A stretch of DNA of 64,000 bases. It comes from Desmodus rotundus. Taxonomy: Eukaryota; Chordata; Mammalia; Chiroptera; Phyllostomidae. The position numbers and the translations under genes were made by a program. Location: positions 54,246,022 to 54,310,021 of the forward strand of contig NC_071396.1 of NCBI RefSeq assembly GCF_022682495.2, read 5' to 3'. Every line of letters starts with the position of its first letter. Within the stretch, counting starts at the first letter, position 1. The notes under the pieces were generated by a model, which had not been told where the DNA came from, made no database searches, and saw nothing but the letters and a program-made list of their open reading frames with translations. Positions 1-10,470 of this stretch are shown here, in pieces.

Positions 1-785
1 AGGTTTGAGTTTCATTTTATAATTTGTATTATAAATTTGCATTACTCACAAATTACCTGGGGCATTTTTGTGCCCTCTAGAATCTGAGAGTCATTGACGA
101 GGGATTTTGGATATCAAATCTAAGAGAATGAGGATGAAATTGGAGAGCAATTATTTGAGGTGAAGGTGAAGGTTGAAGAAAGAAATGGGCCCACACTGTT
201 AAGAATCAGTTGTGAGAGACACCCTAAGGTTACTCCAAAAAATTGTTATGGAATTAAAATGTACTTAAACTCTACTTCTATACAAATCTCCAGTCACAGC
301 AAATATGATTTTAAAATACAGTGGCAGGCAGGGTAGTATTGAGTCACTTTCTAGAATTATGGGGGAAAAAACCCCACATGCTTCCAATTCTAGAATTTCC
401 AAGTGGAGAGGTTTGGGGGCAGTGGTATGGTTAGCGGGGGGCAGATCTCAGAAACTTGACTCTTTGGGTTGGCTTTGGGGGAGGTGAGAAAGATGAGCAA
501 AGCACCTCCAAGACACCCCTTGTGCCATGACTGTTGCTGACTGACACTCAGACTGTGGCTCTCCAGCAGCATGTGATGGCCATGAGAAGGTGGATTAACT
601 CATGCAGGGCTGACATTGATGAACTTGTTTAATGAAGATGTCAGAGCCCAAGTTGCAAGTGTGATTTCCTGTTCAGCCAATTGCATCTGTGATGAAACAT
701 CCTCCTCCAAGAGGTCTGTGTCATCACTGGGTTCGCTTAGTCCTGGGATGCTGGGTTGGCTATTTCTCTGCTTCTCAGAAAACTG
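1..785. other. Unassigned non-coding DNA
   Basis: I see no repeat family or gene here that I can name. Open frames on both strands are short (at most 100 codons), overlap each other and show no recognisable protein motif. The right end abuts the inserted L1/HAL1 3' fragment. Confidence 0.5.
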
Positions 786-789
786 CTCT

Positions 790-1017
790 GGGGAAAAGGT
801 GCAGGGATTAAGAAGCATGATTGGTAGGTACAAAATAGACAGGGGGATGTTAAGAATAGTATAGGAAATAGAGAAGCCAAAGAACTTATATGTATGACCC
901 ATGAACTAAGGGAAGGACTGCTGGAGGGAAGAGGGGTACTGAGTGGAGGGGGCAAAGAGCAAAAATTGCGACAACTATAATAGCTTAATCAATAAAATAT
1001 ACTTAAAAAAAAAACAC
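790..1017 (+). mobile_element. 5'-truncated young L1/HAL1 3' end
   Basis: This matches the 3'UTR of the 1.8-kb element at 24609-26396. Both share an 'atagacaggggga' block, the phrase 'agaagccaaagaacttata', then 'tatgaccca', a G-rich stretch, 'acaact', an AATAAA-like signal and a terminal A run. The copy is truncated at its 5' end and carries no coding sequence. The flanks AACTGCTCTG (781-790) and AACAGCTCTG (1018-1027) match at 9 of 10 positions and may be its target-site duplication. It shows that the same L1-derived family inserted at least twice in this window. Confidence 0.75.
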
Positions 1018-1027
1018 AACAGCTCTG

Positions 1028-1799
1028 AACCTCCCACCTACAAGGCTGAGGAGTCCCAGTGTCAGCTTTGCCTTTGCTGTGGACATGTGCAAGTGTGGCC
1101 AAGAACAATATTAAATGTAAATCTTGGATGAAGACAAAGACAAAACTGCCTCAATGTTGGTAAAGAGAACTCTTTAAAGAGAAGAAAGAAGCAAAACTCA
1201 ACAGGAAAAAGTAAACCTTGGACACAAAATAATTAGTACTCTACTATTTCATGAACTGATTGCTTTGTGTTTTTTTTAATGTAAGTTCATCAAAATTAAT
1301 AACAAAGGGCAACATGTACCATGTTCTCCTTTTTGAGAGTTTTTTTAGATTCCTAAGATTGAAGAGAATCTACTTAAACTGCTTATTAAAGTCAAAGTCC
1401 CTTAGACTTTACTTCCGATACCCATAAAGTTTTATGACATTCCTTATTTTGGAGCCCTGCAAAATAAGAATATCTATCTTAAAACAGGACTGAGCTTTTT
1501 ATTGTTCCTCTGCAGAGCAAGAACTCCCCAACAACACTGACCTACAAGCTTAAGTTTAATTCTCTTGTTTCCTGCAAGCTGCTAATTGGTCAAGCTCATC
1601 ACTGGGTCCCTTGACATTGTCCCCTCTTCCCATCCTCCACTTATTTACTCTCTCCTTCCCTCTTTCCTTACTCTTAGTGACTTTCTAAACCCTCTCTTCT
1701 TTCAGGGGATATCTGTTGATTTTGCTTATCTATCATTTCTTCTCTGTGCTCTGGTAGCAAAAAGTCTCTTTTCCATTTGATAATCCACCTGTGTCATTT
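1028..1799. other. Unassigned non-coding DNA
   Basis: AT-rich sequence with no recognised element. The pyrimidine-rich part from about 1600 resembles worn L2 text, but the match is too weak to call. Confidence 0.45.
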
Positions 1800-2040
1800 T
1801 GGCAAAGCTATTATTAATCAAGAGGAGAGAGACAGTGCCTGGCACATAGCAAGTGCTAAATAAGTATTTGTTTTTATTAATGTCATAATATTACTTCTTC
1901 AAATATTTTATGAACCTCTTTGCTTCTCTCTGATCCTACAACCATTGCTTTAGGCTAGACCTTCCTCTTCCTTACTTTGATTACAATAATGGTCTCCTTA
2001 TCTGATTTCCCCTCCCTCTCTCCTTCCCTTTTTTCATCCC
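1800..2040 (+). mobile_element. L2 LINE fragments
   Basis: Bases 1828-1880 contain the typical L2 ending (AGTGCCTGGCACATAGCAAG, then TAAATAAGTATTTG). Bases 1915-2040 resemble the L2 stretch upstream of that ending ('gattacaataatggtctcctta'). Both are old and divergent, and the order suggests two separate pieces. Confidence 0.55.
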
Positions 2041-2235
2041 TCCTACAAATACTTGAGTACTCCTTGTAAAGCAGGCACTGTTCTACAAGTGAATTAAGGC
2101 AAGTTACCTAACTGATCCTCTGTTTATTCCTTTGTAAAACAGGGCCACTGTAAGTCTAACCACATAAGGTAGTGGGGGTATTAAATGAGAAAATGCGCAT
2201 AAAGCACTTAGCTCACTGTTAGTAAGACTCTATAA
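2041..2235 (+). mobile_element. MIR SINE
   Basis: The core reads CAAGTTACCTAACTGATCCT, followed by a 'TGTAAAACAGGG' block and 'TTAAATGAGAAAATGCGCAT AAAGCACTTAG'. This is the sense orientation of the ancient tRNA-derived MIR family found in all mammals. It is divergent and long inactive. Confidence 0.8.
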
Positions 2236-4100
2236 CAAGTTTGCCTCTTTGCCCCTGCCCTGTTAATCATTTCCTGGACTAACAAAGACAGCAGAGAAAC
2301 CCTGAGGGGTGTTATTTACCAGTCCTGAGTTCCGTCAGACAGACATGTTATTCTTCTAAAGGGCCAGTGTAGAGCTCCTCTACTAATGAAAACCTCACTT
2401 TTCCTAATAAAAGCACGCTGATCCTTGCACAGACGTGTACAATTGCAGTGTACATGATGCAGGATAAATCTTGTCAAACGATGAATTGATATTAAGTACT
2501 ATGCCATGAATTGCCACCACGAAGTCACCTTGAGCCTGTAAGTGGGCTCCTTTAAGTCAAAAGTACACATTCCACCCTCTGCAGGTGGCTGCTCGTATTC
2601 TGGAGGATGTGGCCCGTGATGAAAGGCTGCATGCTGAATGCAAGCCGAGATAGCAGGGGTGAAGGGGAGAATAAAGCAGAGTTTGAACCCAGTTACGTAA
2701 ACAGTTCTTTAGTTTCCATGATCTTTGTAAAAAAATTTTTTTTCATCTTGCCTCTTGCAGTTCAAGTTCAGGGTTTCACAGTTTCTTGGGCTCCTTTTGA
2801 GGTCTGCCATAGTTTAAAAGAATAAAACAGGAAATAAGTGGAGTTTCTCCTGGATTCCAGCAAAGCAGCAGAATGCTTTAAGCACACCGCTTGGTGAATT
2901 GGCTGCTTTGGTGGTTGGGGACCACCATGGTGAGGTGTGTGTGTGTGCTCACACTGAATCACTTCTACAATTCTTTTTATTTTTGCAATTTTCCCTTTCC
3001 AAGTTTAGTTCAATTTTTAATTTTCACTTGGGAAAATCACTGTACAGGAAAGAGTTTTGCCCATTTGAAAACTTACTCTTTTTTTTTAATGTCAAATACA
3101 ACATTGTAAATGAAATCTAAAATGCACCAGGTTTTGTTTTTGTTGTTTTTTCTTTGTTAGTCATGAGTGTTCACAAGGATTTGTTAATGCATCACATATT
3201 TCTTTGGATCATACAATCTCAGGTAGATGCTGTCTATCGTCACAGTTGTTATGATGTTTAACCAGGTGGAAAACAAATACGTTTTAACCTGAATTTCTTT
3301 CTTAATATTTGAGCTTCTAGTGGTTTTATGATTCTTTCCTGTAATTAGGTGGCTTAGTTGAGAAAGGAAGGCCTCAGACAGCATTAAAAAAGATAAATAG
3401 TAATATCAGATGGAATGATTAGAAATGAATACAGATTGTCTTGAAATAAATTTTGACATTTTTATTCAATATACTTTACAGTATTTGCTCTAAGAACCTG
3501 CATTCAAGGAGATTTGAAAGAAAGATTCTAATATTCATAACCATTGTACTTCTACATTGTCCCTTTCTTCTCAAGCACTAGAAATATTGTAGCTGAATCC
3601 TTAAAAGGAAGGAAGTGGGTCTGTTTAATGCCTAACTTGAAAGGAAAGGGTAACAGGTTAGCAATGGGGAAACTAGAACATGAATAGTGCAGTGCCAAGA
3701 GGGTGAATTGCTATTATGTTCTTCACAAGGGTACAGAAAACACAAGTGTCCCTGTGTTTTATTTTACATGCATTACATTTTGACTCTGTGCTAGGTGCCA
3801 TGGAGGAAGAAAACATGAATCTTGCTTGGTCTGTTTCAAGGGAAATGAGGAGCTCATAATGAGGCAGAAGGGCATGCATACATGTCAGACCATAGCTGGG
3901 GGGGCATGGTGGGATCCGTGGGAAAAGCCCCAGGGGAAACCTGAGTCTGCGATGAGCCAGCTTCCAGGGTGCGTCAGGCAACGGATGCATCACGAGTGCA
4001 AAATCACCCCGGTGATCAAGTCCACGTCAGAACATCTTGCTTGCTGAGTTTGGAGTTGGGAGAACAGACAGAGGGTCCTCTCAGTGTACACTGTTGATGC
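2236..4100. other. Unassigned non-coding DNA
   Basis: No repeat family or gene is recognised across this stretch. Open frames reach 106 codons (3673-3993, minus) but have no motif or splice context. It may be single-copy sequence or repeats too old to recognise by eye. Confidence 0.5.
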
Positions 4101-4104
4101 TTCA

Positions 4105-4695
4105 TCCCGCCGTTATTCACTCGGCCATACAGCAAAGCCTTGCTGAGCACGGTGAGAAGCAGTGTGCTGGGTGGTGAACCAAAAGGAGCTGTGCTAGGAG
4201 CTGAGAACAAAGAGGAGAACCAAAGACAGCCAGGGTGCTTACACTCTGATCGGAAAATGGATTTAGCAATTATCACACAACTAATTAATCATACTTGTGA
4301 TAAGAGCTTCAAAGAAGTACAGATGGCTAAGGAGGGGACTTAACCCTGGACAATCAGGAAAGCTTTTAACAGAAGTAAAAGTGGCTAAACTGAGGCTTGT
4401 AGGGTCTAGCTGGTAAAGAAAAAGTTGGGGTGCAGGAAAGGAAAACATTCTGTCAGAGACTGGGCTGGCGATTCCCAGAAGTGTCTGAGAACCTAATAAT
4501 TGGGTAGTGTGCTGTGTGCTGTGGGTGAGGTAGAAACCAGGCTCTCTGGGAAGGTAGGGTTCAGAGGAGGAAGGGCCTGGAGGGTCATTTGTGAGACTTT
4601 GAACTTGGTCTTTAGAGTAATAGGAAGCCCCCAGGGATATTTGAAAGTATTACAAGCAGAAACTGTCCTCATGAGAAAATGGGGCCAATTGCAGA
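4105..4695 (-). mobile_element. L2 LINE, antisense
   Basis: Weak but continuous agreement with antisense L2. Cues are the head region with 'ttgctgagcacggtgagaagcagtgtgct', then 'gtgcttacactctgat', and the later phrase 'gaacttggtctttagagtaataggaagcc'. The same phrases recur in the other antisense L2 copies of this window (40.3, 42.2 and 56.7 kb). Confidence 0.55.
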
Positions 4696-5180
4696 TATAG
4701 CTATTTATTGATTTATTACTTTTACTTTTACCTGTGAATTTGTTAGATACTGACTTTTGATTTTTAGTGACTTAGGTTACCTGAAACTTATCTAAATGCA
4801 GTTGGCTTAAACTAGGACTAAAATGCTCTCATAACCTTCATGGCTTCTACATTGTCATGGAAATAGAAGAAACTTAAGAGATACCCTTATGGAATCCCAG
4901 GCCCTTCGGCAACCATTCACACGTATCACATTAGCTGAAGAAATGGGGAGAATTTAGAATTCTGAAGAAATGTGTCAATTTAGATAATGATTTAAATAGC
5001 TCAAATTCTTCACTAAAATTTTAAATATATTGTTATTTTACCCCAAGTGTTTCTGTTATGTTGGGAAAAAAATATTCTGACAGGAGTGGAAGAAATAGAA
5101 AGCTGATGGACAGGTTCCAAGGAAACAAGTAGAAAGGTTGCTGAGGAGAGAGAAGTGGGCACATAGGAAAAGGCAGAGAC
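4696..5180. other. Unassigned non-coding DNA
   Basis: AT-rich, with no recognised element and no open frame of note. Confidence 0.45.
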
Positions 5181-5345
5181 TTTGCAGGAGATTTAGGCCT
5201 CAGATCAAATCTCAGCTCCCCCCCTCGAGAACTGTGACCTTGGGCAAGTTTGCTGTACTATCTGAGATTTAACTTTCTCATGTATAAAGTGGGAAAACTT
5301 CCTCAATGACTCATGTGAAGATTAAGGAGATAGCAATAGCATTGC
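5181..5345 (+). mobile_element. MIR SINE
   Basis: Sense MIR core: 'ctgtgaccttgggcaagttt', 'ctcatgtataaagtggg' and 'tgaagattaaggaga'. Old and divergent. Confidence 0.7.
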
Positions 5346-5349
5346 TATT

Positions 5350-5470
5350 TGGCAATATTTTATTATGTACCAGTCATTATTTATCTCAATCATAAAATGA
5401 AAAAAAAGAAACTTAAAGTATCTTTATCCCCATTTTATAGATGAGTGAAGTGAGGCTTAGAGAGCTGTTT
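5350..5470 (-). mobile_element. MIR SINE, antisense
   Basis: Antisense MIR core: 'tatccccattttatagatga' followed by 'gtgaggcttagagagct'. It is cut off at 5470 by the tail of the antisense L1 fragment. Confidence 0.65.
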
Positions 5471-5690
5471 TTTTTTTTTTTTAATTTACAGTTTACATTC
5501 AATATTATTTTGTATTAGTTTCAGGTGTGCAGCATAGTGGCTGACAATCATGTACTTTACAAAGTGCCCTCCCATTTCAAGTACGCACTTGGCCCCATAC
5601 AGTTATTAAAATATTGTTGACTATATACCCTATGCTGTACTTTACATCCTGTGACTATTTTGTAACTACCAATCTGTACTTGAGGAGGCT
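5471..5690 (-). mobile_element. L1 3' end, antisense
   Basis: A T-run (5467-5482) is the complement of an A-tail. It is followed by 'acattcaatattattttgta', 'tttcaggtgtgcagcatagtgg' and 'ttgactatataccctatgctgtacttta'. These are phrases of the L1 3' untranslated region read antisense. The fragment was truncated at its 5' end and inserted next to an older MIR. Confidence 0.75.
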
Positions 5691-5839
5691 GGTGGGAGTG
5701 GGTGACAAAGGTAAAGGGAGTGCCATGCTTTTTGCTAAGGTCATAGAGCTTCTGGGGAAAGGAGCTCTAACTCACCCACATCCCAGAATCTGCCAAGGCC
5801 AGGCTCCTCAACACTGTTGGACAGGCTGTTTCTGTGTCA

Positions 5840-6090
5840 CAGTGAGAGCTAACATTAGCAAGCATTTTGTAAGAAGCCTGTGATAAATGCTCTGTGGACA
5901 TGATTGCCTTTAACAACAATTTGATGAGTTAGGAATGAGCATCCCTACTTTCCAGATGAACGAATTCTGAGGCTGGGAAACTTTTTTTTTTGCTTGAGGC
6001 CAGGGAACTTAAAGTCGTTTATCCAAGGTCACCATGGCAAGTGACGGACCTGAGCTCCAAGTCCAGATCAGGCTGATGCAGCAGCTTACA
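5840..6090 (-). mobile_element. MIR SINE, antisense
   Basis: Near full-length antisense MIR: 'cattttgtaagaagcctgtg', 'ttgatgagttaggaatgagc', 'ctttccagatgaacgaattctgaggc', 'aaggtcaccatggcaagtga'. A short T-run (5981-5990) interrupts it. Confidence 0.7.
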
Positions 6091-6294
6091 TTCTGCTTCC
6101 CATGGCACATGCAAGGGGCTGGGCCTGAGGTGCCTCACTATGGGTGGTGCTGATGGTTTTTCTGGAAATTCTTTCATATCTCCTCAGCCTCAAACTCCAC
6201 AGAACAGCTCAAGTGAGACGGTGAGAAAACTCTTCTGGCTATTCTAGGCCAAAGGAATTCAGTTCCATCCTTCACCCTTTAAGCTCAAACTTGT
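6091..6294. other. Unassigned flank of the nested insertion
   Basis: No element recognised. It ends at the first copy of the 13-bp duplication CCTTCCATAACTT (6295-6307). Confidence 0.5.
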
Positions 6295-6335
6295 CCTTCC
6301 ATAACTTATTTTTATTTTTTAGGGATTATTTATTT

Positions 6336-7274
6336 ACTTTAATTTTTAAATTATTTTATTTTTATTGTATTTTTTTCAATTATCATTTATCCCCCTGAAC
6401 AGCAAAGGAAACCATCAATAAAATGAAAAGACAAACCACTGAATGGTAGAACATATTCACTGATACATCTGATGAGAGATTAATATCTGAAATTTATAAA
6501 TAACCTATAAAACTCCACACCAAAAAAAAGTCTAATTAAAAAATGGGCAATGGACCTGAATAGACACTTCTCCCAGAGGACATACAGATGGCCAATATAC
6601 ATATGAAAAGATGTTCAAGTCACTTATTATAAGAGAAATGCAAATTAAAGCCAAAATCAAATATTAATTCACACCTGTCAGAATCGCCATTATCAATGAA
6701 TCAACAAACAACAAATGCTGATGAGGATGTGGAGAAAGGGGAACCCTTCTGCACTGTTGGTGGGAATGCAGACTGGGGCAGCCACTGTGGAAAACAGTAT
6801 GGAATTTCCTCAAAAAAATTAAAAATGGAACTGCATATGACCCAGCAATTCTACTTCTTGGAATTTACCTGAAGAAACCTGAAACATTAATCCAAAAGAA
6901 TATATGCACCCTATGTTCATTGCAGCATTATTTACTATACCCAAGAAATGGAAGCAGCCCAAGTGTCCATCAGTAGATGAGTGGATAAAACAACTACGGG
7001 ACATTTGCACAATGGAATACTACTTGGTTATGAAAAAAGAAAACTTTACCCCTTGTCGCAACATGGTGGACTTGGAGAGTCTTATGCTAAGTGAAAGAAG
7101 CCAGAGAGATACAAATACCATGTGATTTCACTCATATGTGGAATTTAATGAACAAACTGAACTAATACACAAAATAGAGACAGACTCATAGATAGAGAGT
7201 AGGCTGACAACTCTGGGTGGGGTAGGGGTTGGGGATTGGAGGGATCAAGCAAAAAAGAAAAATAATTCATGGAC
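6336..7274 (-). mobile_element. L1 3' end with apparent 5' inversion
   Basis: Bases 6394-7270 read as L1 in the plus direction: the end of ORF2, then 3'UTR text up to 'acacagacaacagtgtggg'. Bases about 6336-6393 read as the following L1 3'UTR segment on the minus strand ('agggggataaatgataattg' plus an A-rich tail). The two pieces are adjacent in L1 but point in opposite directions here. That is the signature of twin priming during L1 insertion on the minus strand. The plus-oriented piece has no A-tail of its own, which argues against an independent insertion. Confidence 0.6.
6904..7125 (+). pseudogene. L1 ORF2 C-terminal remnant / 3'UTR frame
   Basis: The frame translates to text typical of the end of L1 ORF2 and its adjoining region: 'HPMFIAALFTIPKKWKQPKC' then 'CPSVDEWIKQL' and 'TMEYY'. 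ORF2 encodes the L1 endonuclease and reverse transcriptase, but only this tail is present. There is no catalytic domain, so the fragment cannot be active. It lies inside the inverted part of the L1 insertion. Confidence 0.7.
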
Positions 7275-7496
7275 ACAGACAACAGTGTGGGTATTTATTT
7301 ATTTATTTGTTTATTTATTGAGGGGAGGAAGGGAGGGAAAAGAGAGGGTGAGAAAGCATCTTGTGTGTGTCCCAACTGGGGACTTAACCCACAACCCAGG
7401 CAAGTGCCGTGACTGGGAATCGAACTGTCAAACTTTCACTTTGTGGGATGATGCCCAACCCTCTAAACCACACCAGTCAGGGCCCTTCCATAACTT

Positions 7497-7984
7497 TTAA
7501 TGGTAGCCCAAGCTCAAGATTAGAATATCTGATTAAAAAGGAGCATAAAATGCTGAAAAAAATGGTCAACATTTAGAGTTCACAAGCATGGCATGAATGT
7601 CAATCATTTGTATACTGCATGACTTGAAGCCCTTTTGGTGAAACCCAACGGGGAGGCCTGACCCTTGCCTTGGAGAAACGTGCATGTAATATATTTATCC
7701 TTGGCTTGGGCCTGCTCCCAAAGGATGGCCTGCAGTGCTGTTAGAAACATTCTTCTCAATGGGACTGATGTGCTGAAGGCCAGGGTATATGACTGATGCA
7801 GGAGGTGCTGTGATGCCGTATGTTATAATATCAAGATAACCTGTTTTGCTTGCCCATTTTATGTGAGTTTATGGGGACCAAAGCTTCATGAAATAAAAAC
7901 TCCATGCTATTTTATACATTGTCATTGTCCTCACCAGGTAACTACCAAGTGGGAAATGTGTTGGCCTGGGAGAATGGAAACTGA
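7497..7984. other. Unassigned non-coding DNA
   Basis: No recognised element or gene-like open frame. Confidence 0.45.
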
Positions 7985-8110
7985 GGTTTTAGTCTCAGTT
8001 TGTCACTAACCAGCTTGGGACCTGGGACAAATCAGTTCTCCTCCTGGGGCCTCGGTTTTGCCAATGGTAAAATGACCCAGATGACTTCTAAAGATATCTT
8101 CAGAACTACT
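7985..8110 (+). mobile_element. MIR SINE fragment
   Basis: Sense MIR core: 'gtcactaaccagcttgggac', 'ctcctggggcctcggttttg' and 'aatggtaaaatgacc'. The 3' part is missing. Confidence 0.65.
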
Positions 8111-9435
8111 GAGGAGTTTGAAATTGCACTTTTCTTCTGTGAAGAGGCTCTTCCTGCCACTCATCTGAGAATGGATCCTTGCAGTCAGTTAACAGGGAAA
8201 AGGTGCAAACAACCTGAATCTCCTTGTTTTTCCCTCCTACCCAAAGGCACCCTAAGTTACCATTAGCACCAATATTGGCATATGACTCTGCCTGAAATTC
8301 TTAGTCACATGGGCAGGCTGCTTTAAAAGAAATGTATATTTGTTTGAATTCCAATTTATCAGAAATTATATTTAACCTCTTTTTTACATGACAAGGGTTA
8401 TTCTTAGATTTTGACAACAGCAACTGAGAATAGAATGTGAATTTGAAGAGAGAATTGAACTAGAAATAAGAAAGGAAGAATTTCAGAAGCTATTTTGCAT
8501 TATCCCTCAAACGAAACCTATTTTAGAGGCAAGGTAACACAAGTTAATCTAAAATATTACTCTGCAAGGACAGGGAGCACATGGAAAATGAAAAGCAGCA
8601 TAAGAAGCTCTTTGGCAGAGATTTGTTCATAAAAAAGTTTCGAGTGGGAGAAACAAAAGCCATTTAACAAATGTTTTAAAATGTTAAAAAGTGTCTTTTC
8701 ATTGATACATCTTTTTCATAACTCAAAAGAATTATAAACTGTGTCTTTGACAAATTATTTCCTAAAATAATATTTTTTGATTATTAATGTCTAACAGATG
8801 GCAGTTCTCTGCTGCTCAGGCTCCGTGTCATGCACTTGACTTAGAGTTTCTCCCATGCACAATGTCACATGCTTCATTATGTCTAAAGTCTAACTTGCAG
8901 GAGACAGACTCCAATGCAGAGGCTCATTTTATTTCCCGTTGCGCCTTAGCACTTGTTTCTGGATTTTGAAAATACGTCATTTCAACACAGATCACATTTA
9001 TAAGCACTACAATAGTGGACTTCGATTTGACCAGTCCATTTAACAGAGAGTGTCTTCATTATCACTCATGGTCACAGACTTTGATAGAATCAGCAATGGA
9101 TGGATTGGTTATACAATGTTAAAATTAGTTCATATTTCCCTGGATAATAACATACCATCAATTCAACTGACTGAGAGACATTTAGAGGATCCTGGTGGGT
9201 GAGTTGTTTTTATTCTGCCAATATTGTAAGTGGTTTGTAGAGAAGAATTAACATGCTGTTTAAAAAGCCTGCAGACACTGTATTGCAAGATGTCATCAAA
9301 ACTACTGAAATCAGAGAATGAAATAAAAATGATTTGGAGCTTCTAAGAGGTTAAAAGTAGTATTGAAGCTAACTAAGATTCACTATAGAAACATAATAAA
9401 AGTTCATAGGCTTGTGGGTAAGAATCATCAGCATT
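8111..9435. other. Unassigned non-coding DNA
   Basis: No repeat or gene recognised. Open frames are at most 88 codons. It ends at the duplication of the next SINE. Confidence 0.5.
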
Positions 9436-9648
9436 AAGATTATTGTTGGCCCTGGCTGGTGTAGCTCTGTGGACTGAGCGCAGGCTGCAAACCAAAGGGT
9501 TGCTGGTTTGATTCCCAGTCAGGTCACATGCCTGGGTTGCAGGCCACGTCCCCAGTGGGGGCCATGTGAGAGGCAACCACACATTGATATTTCTCTCCCT
9601 TCCCTTTTCTCTAAAAATAAATAAAATCTTTAAAAAAAGATTATTGTT
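9436..9648 (+). mobile_element. Ves-type bat SINE with 12-bp TSD
   Basis: A full-length tRNA-derived SINE. The head reads CCCTGGCTGGTGTAGCTCTG, followed by a B-box-like GGTTTGATTCCCAGTCAGG. The body contains 'atgcctgggttgcaggcca' and 'gaggcaaccacacattgat', then a pyrimidine-rich stretch and an AAATAAATAAAATC tail. AAGATTATTGTT flanks it at 9436-9447 and 9637-9648, identical in both copies. Such SINEs are transcribed by RNA polymerase III and moved by L1 enzymes. The identical duplication suggests a fairly recent insertion. Confidence 0.92.
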
Positions 9649-10008
9649 TGGAAAAGCTAAGATTAACTAATATAAATACTATCGTTTGGGCAATGGAAGG
9701 ACTGAATTAAACATAGATGGTTGATGCACCAGATGGGAAATAGAGAGATAGAGAAGAGTCTTTTGGTAAGAATAATAAAAGAGAATCACATTATCATAGC
9801 AAAAATTCTTTTCATACTTGTCTGTCTTTATTTGCTGGTCACAATTATATAAGGCATTTGCAACTAACAGCCTTTATTTTGGGAATTTCTGTCTTGTCTT
9901 CTTTGAAGGTTACTCTTTGAGGCATAATGAAGTTTGGGAAATACTGCATAGAAAGAATTCTAGGCCTGCTACTGTGTTTGTATATGTGGCCTAAGAGAGT
10001 ATGTTCTA
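9649..10008. other. Unassigned non-coding DNA
   Basis: AT-rich, with no element or gene recognised. Confidence 0.45.
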
Positions 10009-10110
10009 AGCTGGGGCGTCCAACCTCCTGGCCTCTCTGGGACACACTTCGAGAAGCAGAGCTGTCTTGGGCCACACATTAAATACATTGCAACACGTAA
10101 TCCCCCCCCC

Positions 10111-10154
<44 letters not shown>

Positions 10155-10260
10155 TAAAATCTCATAATGTTTTAAGTAAATTTGTAATTTTATTGGGCTG
10201 CATTCATAGCCATCCTGAAGTGCATGCAGCCTGCGAGCCGCAGGGTGGACACCCCTGTAA
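10009..10260. mobile_element. hAT-like MITE (non-autonomous DNA transposon)
   Basis: The ends form an imperfect terminal inverted repeat: CTGGGGCGTCCAACC on the left and, read from the other strand, CAGGGGTGTCCACCC on the right. Internal phrases 'cttgggccacacattaaata', 'ctcataatgttttaagtaaa' and 'gcctgcgagccgcagggtgg' match a widespread mammalian hAT-type short element. There is no coding capacity. The expected 8-bp duplication is not clear. A CT/CA microsatellite has expanded inside it. Confidence 0.65.
10102..10154. repeat. (C)n(CT)n(CA)n microsatellite
   Basis: A run of C, then about ten CT units, then about eleven CA units. It lies inside the hAT-like MITE. The corresponding part of that family is A-rich or low complexity, a likely seed for expansion. 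Confidence 0.95.
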
Positions 10261-10307
10261 GAGAGTCTATTGACTAAAAGCTAGATCTAAAAAGAGAAAG
10301 TGAGCTT

Positions 10308-10470
10308 TTAAAAAAATTTTTTTAAATTTATTGAGAGAGACACACATCTAGTTGTTATGTATACATTGGTTAAGTCTTGTGTGTGCCCTGGAGCACTGAC
10401 CAGGGATGGGACCCACAACCTTAGTGTGTGGGCACAGCACTCTAACCAATTGAGCTATCTGGCCAGGGCT
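10308..10470 (-). mobile_element. Bat tRNA-derived SINE, antisense
   Basis: Read on the minus strand it begins GCCCTGGCCAGATAGCTCAA with A-box-like text, then 'ttggttagagtgctgtg' and 'aggttgtgggtcccatccctgg'. It ends in a purine/AT tail ('tctctcaataaattt'). It is shorter than the other copies and the tail is degenerate. No clean duplication is visible because both flanks are T/A-rich. Confidence 0.8.

Larger units (their letters stand above)
6295..7496 (-). mobile_element. Ves SINE with tail split by L1; 13-bp TSD
   Basis: CCTTCCATAACTT occurs at 6295-6307 and again at 7484-7496, directly against the tRNA-like head of an antisense Ves SINE (about 7275-7483). The duplication therefore belongs to the SINE insertion. 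Between the SINE's A-rich tail (T-rich on this strand) and the left duplication copy lie about 950 bases of L1. The order suggests the SINE inserted first and the L1 then entered its tail, a common target for the L1 endonuclease. SINE features seen on the minus strand are the GCCCTGACTGG head, a B-box-like 'cagttcgattccca' and the closing ATAAATAAATA tail. Confidence 0.75.

Noticed and set aside
3673..3993. 106-codon minus-strand frame
   Set aside because: No motif, unremarkable composition, overlapped by a plus-strand frame; chance frame.
9465..9530. tRNA gene (A- and B-box-like promoter and tRNA-like head)
   Set aside because: It is the head of a SINE: the text continues into the SINE body and A-tail, and a target duplication flanks the whole unit. 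The same holds for the heads at 18451, 41205 and 44067 and the antisense copies.
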